In this document: positions 8,443 through 20,472 of the stretch, piece after piece
Position numbering within the stretch: the first letter of the stretch is position 1
Layout of the letters: each line of letters begins with the position of its first letter
DNA from: Xanthomonas maliensis
GTDB lineage: Bacteria; Pseudomonadota; Gammaproteobacteria; Xanthomonadales; Xanthomonadaceae
NCBI RefSeq assembly: GCF_009192945.1
Contig: NZ_NSET01000006.1
Location: 62,001 to 126,000, forward strand
Reading direction: 5' to 3'
DNA: 64,000 nt
The notes under the pieces: model-generated
Database searches by the model: none
Told to the model about the DNA's origin: nothing
Seen by the model: the letters and a program-made list of their open reading frames with translations, nothing else
Position numbers and translations under genes: made by a program

Positions 8443-10380
8443 TCACGGCGTGGAATGCGTGGTCTGCACCTGCGACAGGTCGCCGTAGACGATCTGTCCG
8501 CGAAATCCGCGTCGCACCTGCTGGTACAGCGCGCGGAAGGCCCGGTAGTCCTGCGGCTGGCACAGCGCCTGTGGGCCATGCACGGCGGCCCGCTGCAGAC
8601 GGTGGACCGCGGTGACGGTCTGCCCTTCTCGACGCCAGTCGACGCTGTATTCGCCAGCGGCGTTGCGGAAGCTGCGGCTGCGCGGGATGGCGATGATCGG
8701 CACGTTGTCGGGAAACCGCAGCACGTAGGTTTCTTCGCGGACGTTGTCGTTGCAATAGAACGGCGTCAGGTTGTCCTCGGCCGAGGTGGTGGTGTAGATC
8801 GCCCGCACCGATTCGGCTCCAGGCATGTCGGGCAGGGTCATGCCACCGACCACGGAAAAATCCACCGCATCGTTGGCCTGGAACCGATAGCGGTAATTGA
8901 AAGGTGCGTTCAGATCCAGTGGATTGCCCTGAATCAGCAGCTCGCCATTGCCGTCGAAACCCGACTGGGCAAGGATCGACTCCTCGATCCGGTTGCGGTT
9001 CTGCGCATTGAGCTGGACGAACATCGCGCGCAAGCCGACCTCACCGGTCTGGCCGCTGTCGAGCGTTGTCGTGCCATCCACGCTGCCGTCGGCATTGAAG
9101 CGATACTCGGTCCGGGCGACATAGCGGCTGAGCTTGCGATCGTTGGGAGGCGTCCGCGTGACCTTGCCGTCGCGGGTATGCACCACCGGTGCGCCCAGAT
9201 CGCCCGCCGGCAGCTGACCGAAGCGCGCATAGGGATTGGTCGAATCGACGTAGAGGTCGAATTCGGGGATGTAGCTGATGGCGTGATTGAAACGGCCCAG
9301 CACCGGGATCGGCGGCAGCGTAGGCCCGCCTTCGGCGCCGATCAACACGGGCGTGCTGGCGATGCCCTTGGCCGCCAGCAGCGCTTCCAGGATGACCGTA
9401 TGGTCCTTGCAGTCGCCGTAATGGTTGGCCAGGATGCTGTCGGCGCTATTGGGTTCCAGCCCGCCATTGCCCAGGTAGACGGCCACATAACGGATATTGC
9501 GCGCAACCCACGCGTAGAGCGCCGCAGCCTGCCCGCGCCGATCGTCGATACCGCGGGTGACGCTGTCGGCCAGCGACTGGATCGCCGGCGTCACCGCCGC
9601 CGCGCGGCCGCCGGTGACATGGTAGGCCAACCCCATCTTCGACCAGCTGTCGAAGGTACTGGCCATCAGGGTGGGACTGAACTCCCAGGTGGCCGCACTC
9701 CAGTTCTGGTTCTTCATCGGCGCCTTGCGCTGATAGTGCCATTCCCAACGTGCCTGGCCGTTTGCGATCACCGGTTTGGTACCGCCATGCAGCCCCTGCA
9801 CGGAAAAATGCATGGGCAGCGACTTGGGTGCCATCAGCGTCACCACCGCATCGTCGTACTGCGCGAATACGCTGAAGGTTTCCCACAGACTGAAGTAGCC
9901 AGGAAAGTACGGCGTGTTCTGCGTGCGGCGCACGCGGTAGACGATGCGCGCACCCGGCGCCAGGTTGGGAAACACCACCACCTTGACCTTGCGGTCCGCA
10001 TACATCGCCGCCGATGCGCTGGAATAACTCTCCTGGGTATAGATCTTGTCGGCAGCCACCGGCTGGCGCAGTCCCTCGGCGGTCACGGTGTAGGCCTCCA
10101 GCACCTCCAGCGTCTCCATCTTTTCGCTATAGCTCAGCCGCACCTGACTGAACTGCTCCACCGCCGACTTGGTTTTCAGCAGGATTTCGTAGGTATCGGT
10201 TTCCACGCTGCTGGCGTCGGCGCGCACCTCGTAGTCGGCACGGTAACGGACGAAGCTGTAGTTGGTATCGGCCTGCGGCGTTGCAGCCGGTGGTGAGGCA
10301 GGCGCATTGCCCTGCTGGGCCAGGGCGGACAACGGCTGGAGCAGGCAGAGCACAAACAAGACGACGACACGAGACGGCAT
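8443..10380 (-). CDS. Secreted DUF3857 / transglutaminase-like protein
   Basis: A 645-residue predicted periplasmic protein. Residues 1-22 form a signal peptide (MPSRVVVLFVLCLLQPLSALAQ). An N-terminal DUF3857 domain is followed by a transglutaminase-like core with an apparent catalytic triad of Cys324 (NHYGDCKDHT), His366 (RFNHAISYI) and Asp379 (LYVDSTNP), and a C-terminal beta-rich region. The intact triad suggests an active thiol hydrolase or transferase, but the substrate is unknown. The frame extends 57 codons further upstream; the signal peptide fixes the start at 10380. It lies between ftsK and lolA on the same strand. Confidence 0.85.
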   Translation of the reverse strand: MPSRVVVLFVLCLLQPLSALAQQGNAPASPPAATPQADTNYSFVRYRADYEVRADASSVETDTYEILLKTKSAVEQFSQVRLSYSEKMETLEVLEAYTVTAEGLRQPVAADKIYTQESYSSASAAMYADRKVKVVVFPNLAPGARIVYRVRRTQNTPYFPGYFSLWETFSVFAQYDDAVVTLMAPKSLPMHFSVQGLHGGTKPVIANGQARWEWHYQRKAPMKNQNWSAATWEFSPTLMASTFDSWSKMGLAYHVTGGRAAAVTPAIQSLADSVTRGIDDRRGQAAALYAWVARNIRYVAVYLGNGGLEPNSADSILANHYGDCKDHTVILEALLAAKGIASTPVLIGAEGGPTLPPIPVLGRFNHAISYIPEFDLYVDSTNPYARFGQLPAGDLGAPVVHTRDGKVTRTPPNDRKLSRYVARTEYRFNADGSVDGTTTLDSGQTGEVGLRAMFVQLNAQNRNRIEESILAQSGFDGNGELLIQGNPLDLNAPFNYRYRFQANDAVDFSVVGGMTLPDMPGAESVRAIYTTTSAEDNLTPFYCNDNVREETYVLRFPDNVPIIAIPRSRSFRNAAGEYSVDWRREGQTVTAVHRLQRAAVHGPQALCQPQDYRAFRALYQQVRRGFRGQIVYGDLSQVQTTHSTP

Positions 10381-10626
10381 GGCGCTGATGAAGGACGGAC
10401 CGGGGCGGCCCCTGCGTACAGGGTAGCCGTTGCGCTCGCCGATGACAGGGATTGGCTTGCAACAATGCCGCATCGCGAGGCAGTGGCACGCCTGCTGCAG
10501 GGCATTGCCGCCCTGCTCCATCATCGCCCATGCCGGACGGACAACCCGCAATGCCGCCGCCAGGTGTTCGATCCCCCAAAGCTGGGGCGGCCGAGCGTCG
10601 CTACCGGAGCGGCGCGTCCCGGCCTG

Positions 10627-12984
10627 CTACTTCGGTGGCGGCGGCGCCAGCACGGTGCGGTCGCCATTGTGCTCGGGCGGGCTGACCACGCCAGCCGCTT
10701 CCATCGCCTCGATCAGCCGTGCGGCGCGGTTGTAGCCGATCTTCAGCCGGCGCTGCACGCCGGAGATCGACGCACGACGGGTCTCGGTGACGATACGCAG
10801 GGCCTCGTCGTACAGCGGATCGGATTCGTCGCCGCCACCGCTATTGGTCTCCGGCAGGCCGGTGGCACCGACCACCACGCCATCGCCCATGGTCTGCACC
10901 TCGTCCAGCACGCCTTCGATATACGAGGTCGGGCCGCTGGCCTTCAGGTGCTCGACCACACGGTGCACTTCTTCGTCACTGACGAAGGCGCCATGCACCC
11001 GGTCCGGCAGCGCCGTGCCTGGCGGCAGGTACAGCATGTCGCCATTGCCCAGCAGCGCCTCGGCGCCGGATTGATCGAGAATGGTGCGCGAGTCGATCTT
11101 GGAGCTGACCTGGAAGGCCACCCGGGTCGGGATATTGGCCTTGATCAGGCCGGTGATCACGTCCACCGACGGGCGCTGGGTCGCCAGGATCAGGTGGATG
11201 CCCGCCGCGCGCGCCTTCTGCGCCAGGCGCGCGATGAGCTCTTCCACTTTCTTGCCGACGATCATCATCATGTCGGCGAATTCGTCGATGAAGATGACGA
11301 TGAACGGCAGCGTCTCCAGCTGCCGCGGCGCCTCGCCCAGCTCGGGATTGGGCTTGAACAACGGATCCATCAGCGGCTGGCCGGCATCCTCGGCATCCTT
11401 GACCTTCTTGTTGAAGCCGGCCAGGTTGCGCACGCCCACCGCGCTCATCAGCTTGTAGCGGCGCTCCATCTCGGCCACGCACCAGCGCAGGCCATTGGCG
11501 GCCTCCTTCATGTCGGTGACCACTGGCGCCAGCAGATGCGGGATGCCCTGGTAGACGCTCAATTCGAGCATCTTCGGGTCGATCATCAGCATGCGCAGTT
11601 CCTTGTGCGAGGCCTTGAACAGCAGGCTGAGCACCATTGCGTTGACCGCCACCGACTTACCCGAGCCAGTGGTACCGGCGACCAGCAGGTGCGGCATGCG
11701 CGCCAGGTCGGCCACCGTCGGCCGGCCGGCGATGTCCTTGCCCAGCGCCAGGGTCAACGGGCTGGCCGACTTGTCGTATTCCTTCGAGCGCAGCAACTCG
11801 GACAGGAAGATCATCTCCCGACTGACGTTGGGAATTTCCAGGCCAATCACCGACTTACCCGGAATCACGTCGACCACGCGCACGGATTTGACCGACAGCC
11901 CACGCGCGATGTCCTTGTCCAGCGAGCTGATCTGGCTGACCTTGATGCCCGGCGCCGGTTCAATTTCGAAGCGGGTGATCACCGGGCCCGGGTAGGCCCC
12001 GACCACCTGCGCCTCGATGCGGAAGTCCTTCAGCTTGAACTCGATCTGCCGCGACAGCGTTTCCAGCGTCTCTTCCGAATAGCCCTTGGCCTGCGGCTTG
12101 GGGTCATCCAGCAACGCCAGGGGCGGCAGATCCGAGCCATCGGTGCTGACGCCCTGGAACATCGGAATCTGGGTGTCGCGCTTGGCGCGCTCGCTCTTTT
12201 CGACCACCACCGCTGGCGGCGGCTCGATCTTGACCGGTTCGCGCTTGGCCTGCTTGACCGCCTCGACCTTGCGCACTTCCTCGCGCTCCTCGCGCATCAC
12301 CCGGGTCTGCTGCCATTCACTGGCCTGATGGGTCTTGCGTTGCAGCAGCGGGCCCAGCGCGAGCACCCACTTGCCGATGCGCTCCATCACCGCAAACCAG
12401 GACAAGCCGGTCGCCAGGGTGATCGAGACCAGCAGCAGCACCACCACGAACAGGTTCGCCCCCAAGGCACCGAAACCGGCACTCAGCGAATTGCTGACCA
12501 GTCGACCCAGGATGCCGCCGGCGCGCGCCACATCGCCGCCGTAGAGGCGCAGATGCAGGAAACCGGTGGCGGCGATCAGGAAGCCCACCATGCCGACCAG
12601 GCGCAGCGCCGGGGCAAGGTCGGCCTCGGCCTGGCCTTCCTTCTCCATGCCGAACAGCGCGATCCAGGCTACCGCCCCCAGCACCACGGGTAGCAGGAAG
12701 GCCACATAGCCGAACAGTTGCAGCAGCACATCGGCCGTCCAGGCGCCGACCCGGCCGCCCATGTTGTGCACCGGTGCGATCACGCTGCCGCTCTGCGACC
12801 ACCCTGGATCGGTCGCCGAATAGGTGAACAGGCTGGCCAGCAAGTACAGCAGCAACGGCGCCACCGCGATCAGCGCCAGGTCGCGCCACAGCTTTTGCCG
12901 GCGCGGATTGTCCGCCACGGCCGCCTTGCGCGACGACGATTTGCCCTCTGCGGGCTTGCTGCGTTCGGGAACCTGCTTTGCCAC
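10627..12984 (-). CDS. ftsK: DNA translocase FtsK
   Basis: The protein has 785 residues and couples chromosome segregation to septation. Four N-terminal membrane segments lie within about the first 190 residues (first: [17 protein letters not shown]). A short charged linker leads to the motor, with Walker [13 protein letters not shown], Walker [14 protein letters not shown] and [12 protein letters not shown]. The C-terminal winged-helix gamma domain ([20 protein letters not shown]) reads KOPS polarity sites. The protein is much shorter than E. coli FtsK because the linker is short. The start codon is GTG. A structured RNA candidate lies between it and divergent trxB. Confidence 0.95.
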   Translation of the reverse strand: MAKQVPERSKPAEGKSSSRKAAVADNPRRQKLWRDLALIAVAPLLLYLLASLFTYSATDPGWSQSGSVIAPVHNMGGRVGAWTADVLLQLFGYVAFLLPVVLGAVAWIALFGMEKEGQAEADLAPALRLVGMVGFLIAATGFLHLRLYGGDVARAGGILGRLVSNSLSAGFGALGANLFVVVLLLVSITLATGLSWFAVMERIGKWVLALGPLLQRKTHQASEWQQTRVMREEREEVRKVEAVKQAKREPVKIEPPPAVVVEKSERAKRDTQIPMFQGVSTDGSDLPPLALLDDPKPQAKGYSEETLETLSRQIEFKLKDFRIEAQVVGAYPGPVITRFEIEPAPGIKVSQISSLDKDIARGLSVKSVRVVDVIPGKSVIGLEIPNVSREMIFLSELLRSKEYDKSASPLTLALGKDIAGRPTVADLARMPHLLVAGTTGSGKSVAVNAMVLSLLFKASHKELRMLMIDPKMLELSVYQGIPHLLAPVVTDMKEAANGLRWCVAEMERRYKLMSAVGVRNLAGFNKKVKDAEDAGQPLMDPLFKPNPELGEAPRQLETLPFIVIFIDEFADMMMIVGKKVEELIARLAQKARAAGIHLILATQRPSVDVITGLIKANIPTRVAFQVSSKIDSRTILDQSGAEALLGNGDMLYLPPGTALPDRVHGAFVSDEEVHRVVEHLKASGPTSYIEGVLDEVQTMGDGVVVGATGLPETNSGGGDESDPLYDEALRIVTETRRASISGVQRRLKIGYNRAARLIEAMEAAGVVSPPEHNGDRTVLAPPPPK

Positions 12985-13093
12985 CTGTAGCCAGACCTTA
13001 GAAAAATGCTGTTAGTGGTTGATAATAAACGACTGAAGGCGCGGTTTCAGCTATCGGCCCACGGCGCGCGCTCGAGTCCGGCAGCGGCATACG

Positions 13094-14492
<1,399 letters not shown>

Positions 14493-14496
<4 letters not shown>

Positions 14497-15614
14497 GCCA
14501 AGTGCGCTGGCTGCAGCGGCTTGACGACGTTGCATCACGCGACTGGGATGGACTGCACGACGGCCGCAATCCGTTCGTCGCCTACGCCTTCTTGGCTGGT
14601 CTGGAGCAGCATGGCTGTCTGCGCCCGGATTGGGGCTGGAAGCCGCTGCACCTGACCTTGTGGGAAGGCGATGCGCTGGTAGCCGCGGCGCCGGGTTACC
14701 TGAAGAGCAACTCACATGGCGAATTCGTGTTCGACCACGCCTGGGCGCATGCTTACGCGCGTTATGGTCAGGACTATTTCCCCAAATGGCTGTGCGGGGT
14801 GCCCTACTCGCCGGTGACCGGTCCGCGCTTGCTGGCGCGTGACCCCGCCGCCCGGCAGGCCTTGCTCGCGGCGATGCAGGAGCTGACCGCACGCACCGGG
14901 CTGTCCTCGGCTCACGTCAATTTCCATCGCACAGAGGACGACCCCGCATTTGGCGCCGACTGGCTGGAGCGCAACGACGTCCAGTACCACTGGCACAACA
15001 CCGCCGGCTGGAGCACGTTCGACGACTACCTGATGGCGATGGACCATAAGCACCGCAAGAACATCCGCCAGGAACGCGGCAAGGTGCAGCGCGCCGGTAT
15101 CGTCTTCCGCGTCGTCCACGGCGACGAGGCCAGCGAGGCGGACCTGCAGGCGATGCACGGCTTCTATCTGCAGACCTTCGAGGACTACGGCAACTCGCCT
15201 GCGCTGACCCCGGCATTCTTCTCGCATATTGCACGAGAAATGCCGCATAACTTCCTGATATTTCTAGCCGTGCAGGACGATCAACCGCTCGCTGGCGCGC
15301 TCTGTCTGCGGGGCGGCGACACCTTGTACGGACGCTACTGGGGAGGCGCCAACCTGCCCGGCCTGCATTTCGAAACCTGCTATTACCAGGGCATTGCCTA
15401 CTGCCTGCGCGAGGGCCTGACCCGCTTCGAGCCGGGCGCCCAGGGGCAACACAAGATCGCTCGCGGTTTCCTGCCGACCCTGGTGCGCAGCCGCCACTGG
15501 ATCGCCGACCCGGGCTTCCGCGAGCCGCTGGCCGACTGGTGCGCGCAGGAGCGGGCCGAGGTCGAGCAGCACGCCGCTGCGCTGCTGCGCCATTCGCCAT
15601 TCCGCCAGGATTGA
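14493..15614 (+). CDS. FemAB/GNAT-like acyltransferase (DUF482 family)
   Basis: This 373-residue cytosolic protein belongs to the peptidoglycan-biosynthesis-like FemAB group (formerly DUF482), two GNAT folds in tandem. Typical features are LVAAAPGYLKSNSHGEFVFDHAWA near residue 70 and the HKHRKNIRQERGKV and RYWGG segments in the C-terminal half. The natural substrate is not established. The ATG at 14493 overlaps the preceding small frame (ATGA). The gene sits in the trxB-aat-infA group; 51 nt separate it from aat. Confidence 0.85.
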
Positions 15615-15665
15615 TCGCCTCCGCGGCAGCGCCCCCCTCATCCCGGCGCCGCCTACAATGCGCAC

Positions 15666-16415
15666 ATGACCCGCTCGTTGCCATGGCGCCTGGCCGCCGC
15701 GCCCGAAGCGCCCTTCCCGCCCGCCGAGACCGCGCTGCGCGAGCCGGACGGCCTGCTCGCCGTCGGCGGCGACTTGCACCCACAGCGCTTGCTCAACGCC
15801 TACTCGCAGGGCGTGTTCCCCTGGTTCTCCGAGGATCAACCGATCCTGTGGTGGAGTCCTGACCCACGCACAGTCTTCCGCACCGACCAGATCCACTTGA
15901 GTACCCGCTTTCGGCGAAAGCTGCGGGTGAGCACTTGGACCTTGCGCGCCGATACCGCCTTTCCTGCGGTGATCGACGCTTGCGCGAGCATCCCTCGGCG
16001 CGGCCAGGACGGCACCTGGATCACTCCCGCCATGCGCCAGGCCTATCTGCGCCTGCACGCCCTCGGCCATGCGCACTCGCTGGAAGTCTTCGATGGCACG
16101 CAATTGGTCGGTGGAATCTATGGCGTGGCGATCGGCCGGATGTTTTTCGGCGAAAGCATGTTCAGTGCGGTCAGCGGCGGCTCGAAGGTCGCCCTGGCCG
16201 GCCTGGCCGCCTATCTGCGCGCCCGGGGCTGGCCGCTGATCGATGCGCAGGTAGAGAATCCGCATCTGCTGCGGCTGGGAGCGCAACGCTGGCCACGCAG
16301 CGACTTCCTGCAGGCCGTTCGCCTCCTGGTCGACGATGCGCAGCCAGCCGGGCACTGGACGACAGACCATGGCGAACGGTCCGCGCAGGCCCTAGGTGAA
16401 GCCCGCTTAACATAA
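15666..16415 (+). CDS. aat: Leucyl/phenylalanyl-tRNA--protein transferase
   Basis: A 249-residue N-end-rule enzyme that adds Leu or Phe from aminoacyl-tRNA to proteins with N-terminal Lys or Arg, marking them for ClpS-ClpAP. Family motifs are [39 protein letters not shown] and [17 protein letters not shown]. Length is slightly above that of the E. coli enzyme because of the N-terminus. Its partners clpS and clpA are encoded within 4 kb, so the whole pathway is nearly contiguous. Confidence 0.95.
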
Positions 16416-16494
16416 AATTTGCGCCACGGCGAGATGGGGCGTAAAATATCGTCCCTTACGGCCCTGCCGGGCCACCGTGATTGCACAGGATTAC

Positions 16495-16713
16495 ATGTCG
16501 AAAGACGACTCCATCGAATTCGAAGGCAGTGTCAGCGAAACCCTGCCCAACACCACGTTCCGGGTCAAGCTGGAAAATGGCCACGAGATCATCGCCCATA
16601 TTTCCGGGCGCATGCGCAAGAACTACATCCGCATCCTGACGGGTGACCGGGTCAAGGTCGAAATGACCCCGTACGACCTGACCAAGGGCCGTATTACCTA
16701 CCGCATGAAGTAA
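16495..16713 (+). CDS. infA: Translation initiation factor IF-1
   Basis: The 72-residue S1/OB-fold initiation factor that binds the ribosomal A site. The sequence ([39 protein letters not shown] at the end) is near-universal. An in-frame ATG lies 18 nt upstream, but 16495 gives the standard length, with AGGA seven bases before it. An intrinsic terminator follows directly. Confidence 0.98.
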
Positions 16714-16738
16714 GCGGTTGCGTAAGTGCGAAGCAAAC

Positions 16739-16759
16739 AGCGGCCATTGGCCGCTTTTT
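16739..16759 (+). terminator. Intrinsic terminator of infA
   Basis: AGCGGCC at 16739-16745 pairs with GGCCGCT at 16749-16755 around a 3-nt loop, and the stem runs into TTTTT. It sits 25 nt past the infA stop codon. Confidence 0.9.
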
Positions 16760-16778
16760 GTCGTGTCTCGGACCGGCC

Positions 16779-16840
16779 AGGCGCTTCCATTCTGGCGATG
16801 CGATGAACGGGACACTACGCCTTTGACGCTGGAAGCGCCT
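16779..16840. repeat. 11-bp perfect inverted repeat
   Basis: AGGCGCTTCCA at 16779-16789 is exactly complementary to TGGAAGCGCCT at 16830-16840, with 40 nt between. It lies between the ends of convergent infA and clpA. Its purpose is unknown. Confidence 0.5.
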
Positions 16841-16989
16841 AACCGGGGCCCGTTACCCAGTCTTGCGTCCCCTTTGCCGCCTCTTGGTGAGGAGGTACGT
16901 GACCGACTCCGGGCGCTGCAATCCGAACCCTGCAGTCACCGTCGCGCACCGACCGTGCGGTGCGGTGCGCGGTACCCTGCAAACAGGAA

Positions 16990-17007
16990 CCGCCCCTTTC
17001 GGGGCGG
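16990..17007 (-). terminator. Probable terminator of clpA
   Basis: CCGCCCC (16990-16996) pairs with GGGGCGG (17001-17007) around TTTC. Read on the minus strand it follows the clpA stop by about 30 nt and is followed by GGTTCCTGTTT, a weak T-rich tail. Confidence 0.6.
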
Positions 17008-17038
17008 CTCTGATGGTACGGCAGCTCGTGAGGGCGTC

Positions 17039-19321
17039 TCAGTCCACCGTGGCCGGCAACAGACGCTCTGGCTCCGGATGCGCTTCGACCACCAATTCGC
17101 CGTCCTTGACATCGATATTCACGCGACCGCCTTCGACAAGTTTGCCGAACAGCAGCTCGTCGGCCAGCGGGCGCTTGATCTTCTCCTGGATCACCCGTGC
17201 CATCGGACGCGCCCCCATCAGGGGGTCGAAGCCGTGCTGGGCCAGCCAGTCGCGCGCGGTCGGCGTGGCCGACAGCGAGACATGCTTTTCCTGCAGCAGC
17301 ATCTCCAGCTCGATGATGAACTTGTCCACCACCCGCAGGATATGGTCGAAGCCCAGCGGCTGGAATTGCACGATCGCATCCAGGCGATTGCGGAATTCCG
17401 GGCTGAAGCCACGTCGGATCGATTCCATCGCATCGGTGGAATGGTCCTGCTTGGTGAAGCCGATCGAGCGGCGCGATGCTTGCGTGGCGCCGGCGTTGGT
17501 CGTCATCACCAGGATCACGTTCTTGAAATTGGCCTCGCGCCCGTTGGTATCGGTCAGGATGCCGCGGTCCATCACCTGCAACAGGATGTTGAAGATGTCC
17601 GGGTGCGCCTTCTCCACTTCGTCCAGTAGCAGCACGCAGTGCGGCGTCTTGACGATCTTCTCGGTCAACAGGCCGCCCTGGTCGAAGCCGACATAACCCG
17701 GAGGCGCACCGATCAGACGGCTGATCGAATGGGCTTCCATGTACTCGGACATGTCGAACCGCACCAGCTCGATGCCCAGCTGCAGAGCGAGCTGCTTGGT
17801 GACCTCGGTCTTGCCGACGCCGGTGGGACCAGCGAACAGGAAGTTGCCGATGGGCTTGTCGGGGTTGCCCAGCCCGGAACGCGCCAGCTTGATCGAACTG
17901 GCGAGGGTCTCGATGGCCGGATTCTGGCCAAAGATCACCATTTTGAGGTTGCGCTCCAGATGCTGCAGTACGTCCTTGTCGGTCGCGCTGACCTGCTTGG
18001 CCGGGATGCGCGCCATCTTGGCGACGATGGTCTCGATTTCCTCGATGTCGATCAGCTCCTTGCGCTGCCCCTCGGGCAACAAGCGCTGGCGCGCACCGGC
18101 TTCGTCGATGACATCGATGGCCTTGTCGGGCAGCAGGCGATCACCGATGTGCTTGACCGACAGGTCCACTGCCGCCTGCAGCGCATCGTCGGCATAGGTG
18201 ACGCCATGATGGGCTTCGTACTTCGGCTTGAGCCCTTGCAGGATCTCGAAGGTCTCGCCGACGGTCGGCTCGACGATGTCGATCTTCTGGAAGCGGCGAG
18301 CCAGCGCCCGATCCTTCTCGAAGATGCCACGGTATTCCTGGAAGGTGGTCGAGCCGATGCACCGCAGCTCGCCCGAAGCCAGCGCCGGCTTGATCAGGTT
18401 GGAGGCGTCCATGGTCCCACCCGATGCCGAGCCGGCACCGATGATGGTGTGGATCTCGTCGATGAACAGCACCGCATTGGGAACCTTCTTCAGCGCGGTC
18501 AGCACGCCCTTCAGACGCTTCTCGAAGTCGCCACGGTATTTGGTGCCGGCGACCAGGGCGCCCAGGTCCAGCGAGAAGATCACCGCATCGGCCAGCACCT
18601 CGGGCACGTCGCCATCGACGATGCGCTTGGCCAGGCCTTCGGCGATCGCGGTCTTGCCCACGCCTGCCTCGCCCACGTAGAGCGGATTGTTCTTGCGGCG
18701 GCGGCACAGCACCTGGATGGTCCGCTCGATTTCGTCGGCGCGACCGACCAGCGGGTCGATCTTGCCGTTGCGGGCCTGTTCGTTCAGGTTGCTGGCGTAC
18801 TCGGCCAGAGCATCGCCCTTGGCCTCGCCTTCGCCCGACTCGCTTTTGGACTCGCTGTCGCTGGCCGAGGACTGTTCGCCCTCTTCGCCGAGCTTGGCGA
18901 TGCCGTGGGACAGGTAATTGACGATATCCAGCCGGGTAATGTCCTGTTGATTCAGGAAATACACCGCATGCGAATCCTTCTCGCCGAAGATCGCCACCAG
19001 CACGTTTGCGCCGGTGACCTCCTTCTTGCCGGAGGACTGTACGTGGTACACCGCCCGCTGCAGCACGCGCTGGAATCCCAGGGTGGGCTGGGTGTCGCGG
19101 CCATCGTCCTCGGCCAGGCGCGAGACCGAGGCCTCGATCGCCTGTTCCAGGTCGTTGTGCAGGCGAACCTGATCGGCACCACAGGCCTTGAGGACTGCCT
19201 GTGCGGAGGGGTTGTCCAGCAGCGAGAGCAACAGGTGCTCGACGGTCATGAACTCATGACGCGCCTCGCGTGCCCGCTTGTAGCACTGGCCGATGGTTTG
19301 CTCGAGGTCTTTGCTGAACAT
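17039..19321 (-). CDS. clpA: ATP-dependent Clp protease ATP-binding subunit ClpA
   Basis: The 760-residue Hsp100 unfoldase that feeds substrates to ClpP. It has an N-terminal double Clp repeat domain ([24 protein letters not shown] removed of detail: first about 140 residues), an acidic Ser/Glu linker, AAA1 with GEAGVGKTA, and AAA2 with GPTGVGKTE and the IGF loop region ([11 protein letters not shown]) that docks ClpP. Length matches ClpA rather than ClpB, since no middle coiled-coil is present. It lies 142 nt downstream of clpS on the same strand; a 16-bp palindrome (TGCGGTTGCAACCGCA, 19415-19430) lies in that gap. Confidence 0.96.
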   Translation of the reverse strand: MFSKDLEQTIGQCYKRAREARHEFMTVEHLLLSLLDNPSAQAVLKACGADQVRLHNDLEQAIEASVSRLAEDDGRDTQPTLGFQRVLQRAVYHVQSSGKKEVTGANVLVAIFGEKDSHAVYFLNQQDITRLDIVNYLSHGIAKLGEEGEQSSASDSESKSESGEGEAKGDALAEYASNLNEQARNGKIDPLVGRADEIERTIQVLCRRRKNNPLYVGEAGVGKTAIAEGLAKRIVDGDVPEVLADAVIFSLDLGALVAGTKYRGDFEKRLKGVLTALKKVPNAVLFIDEIHTIIGAGSASGGTMDASNLIKPALASGELRCIGSTTFQEYRGIFEKDRALARRFQKIDIVEPTVGETFEILQGLKPKYEAHHGVTYADDALQAAVDLSVKHIGDRLLPDKAIDVIDEAGARQRLLPEGQRKELIDIEEIETIVAKMARIPAKQVSATDKDVLQHLERNLKMVIFGQNPAIETLASSIKLARSGLGNPDKPIGNFLFAGPTGVGKTEVTKQLALQLGIELVRFDMSEYMEAHSISRLIGAPPGYVGFDQGGLLTEKIVKTPHCVLLLDEVEKAHPDIFNILLQVMDRGILTDTNGREANFKNVILVMTTNAGATQASRRSIGFTKQDHSTDAMESIRRGFSPEFRNRLDAIVQFQPLGFDHILRVVDKFIIELEMLLQEKHVSLSATPTARDWLAQHGFDPLMGARPMARVIQEKIKRPLADELLFGKLVEGGRVNIDVKDGELVVEAHPEPERLLPATVD

Positions 19322-19463
19322 TGGTCACTCCGAACGGCTGATGCCAACAATATGCGGCTTGAGTCTGGAATTTCCACAACCCTATCGGATAGCCGTGTTC
19401 ATACGGCGTTAGCATGCGGTTGCAACCGCAGTGTTGCAGCGATGGAACGCGCGGGCAAGCCGG

Positions 19464-19784
19464 TCAGGCCTGCTCCATGGTGCACAGCAGAGGATGCTGG
19501 TTCATCCGCGAGAATTCGTTGACCTGGGCGACCTTGGACTCGGCAACCTCCCGGCTATAGACGCCGCAGACGCCCCGGCCGCGGGTATGGACGTGCAGCA
19601 TCACCTGCGTGGCGCGCTCCAGGTCCAGGTTGAAGAACTGCTGCAGCACGGTCACCACGAAATCCATCGGGGTGTAATCGTCGTTCAGCAGCAGGACCTG
19701 GTAGCGCGGTGGTGGCGCCACTTCCGGCTTGCTGGTCTCGACCGCTAGGCCGTGGTCGTGTTCGTGGGATGTCTTACGAGGCAT
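19464..19784 (-). CDS. clpS: ClpAP adaptor ClpS
   Basis: A 106-residue adaptor that binds N-degron substrates and delivers them to ClpA. The signature [17 protein letters not shown] and [22 protein letters not shown] are both present, including the Asn-Asp pair and His that form the N-degron pocket. A longer frame exists, but ATG at 19784 ([12 protein letters not shown]) gives the usual length. It is followed by clpA on the same strand; with aat nearby this forms the N-end-rule set. Confidence 0.96.
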   Translation of the reverse strand: MPRKTSHEHDHGLAVETSKPEVAPPPRYQVLLLNDDYTPMDFVVTVLQQFFNLDLERATQVMLHVHTRGRGVCGVYSREVAESKVAQVNEFSRMNQHPLLCTMEQA

Positions 19785-20013
19785 GCGGCCATTATACGGT
19801 TCATCCTCGCCCACATTGGACGATTCATGCCGCGCGCCCCACAATTTGCCCCCAGTTCCTTGTTCCGGTTCCGATGATCGCTACCCAGGCTGCCTCCTCG
19901 CGGCGGGCCCTCGCCCGCTCCGCTCTTGCTCGTCCGGGCCCAGGACCGGCACGGCTGTCGACGTGCACGAGTTGGTCGCGTTCGCAGGCGCTGCCTCCCG
20001 CAGGAGAGGCGCG

Positions 20014-20472
20014 ATGAGCGAGCAGCCGATGCGCTGGCACCCCGATGTGACCGTGGCGACCGTCGTGGTGCGCGAGGGACGCTTGCTGCAGGTGGAAGAA
20101 GTCATCGGCGGGCAACTGCTGCTCAACCAACCGGCCGGCCACCTGGAAGCGGGAGAAAGCTTGCAGGACGCGGCCGTGCGCGAGACCTTGGAAGAGACCG
20201 GCTGGGACGTGCGCCTGACCGACTTCATTGGCAGCTACCAATGGACCGCCCCCAACGGGCAATGCTTCCTCCGCTTCGCCTTCGCCGCCGAGGCCGTGCG
20301 TCACCATCCCGGGCGCGCCCTGGACGTCGGCATCGTGCAGGCAGCTTGGCTGACACCCGAACAGTTGCAGGCGCAATCCGAGCGCTGGCGCAGCCCACTG
20401 GTGTGGGAAGTGGTGGCCGACTATCTCGCTGGCCGGCGCCACCCGCTGGACCTGGTCAGGCGCGTCGGATGA
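20014..20472 (+). CDS. nudJ: Nudix phosphatase NudJ
   Basis: A 152-residue Nudix hydrolase with a complete Nudix box ([20 protein letters not shown] then TGW). E. coli NudJ (YmfB) hydrolyses nucleoside tri- and diphosphates and HMP-PP, and there too it precedes mnmA and hflD. The same order here supports the name. ATG at 20014 has AGGAG eleven bases before it; the frame extends upstream without similarity. Its stop overlaps the mnmA start (ATGA). Confidence 0.9.
   Translation: MSEQPMRWHPDVTVATVVVREGRLLQVEEVIGGQLLLNQPAGHLEAGESLQDAAVRETLEETGWDVRLTDFIGSYQWTAPNGQCFLRFAFAAEAVRHHPGRALDVGIVQAAWLTPEQLQAQSERWRSPLVWEVVADYLAGRRHPLDLVRRVG

Larger units (their letters stand above)
16714..17038. other. 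Gene-free stretch between infA and clpA
   Basis: This 325-nt stretch holds the infA terminator, an 11-bp inverted repeat (16779-16840) and a GC hairpin that probably ends clpA transcription. I see no tRNA or convincing small gene here; a tRNA-Ser gene often near clpA in enterics is absent. Confidence 0.6.

Noticed and set aside
10465-12693. 742-codon open frame on the plus strand opposite ftsK (also 17639-19522 opposite clpA and 25276-27825 opposite the EAL gene)
   Set aside because: High-GC codon usage leaves the opposite strand free of stops; these translations are low-complexity, rich in Gln, His and Arg, and have no domains, while the real genes are unmistakable.
16714-17038. tRNA-Ser gene near clpA as in enterics
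   Set aside because: No cloverleaf with T-loop GGTTCGAATCC type sequence is present.
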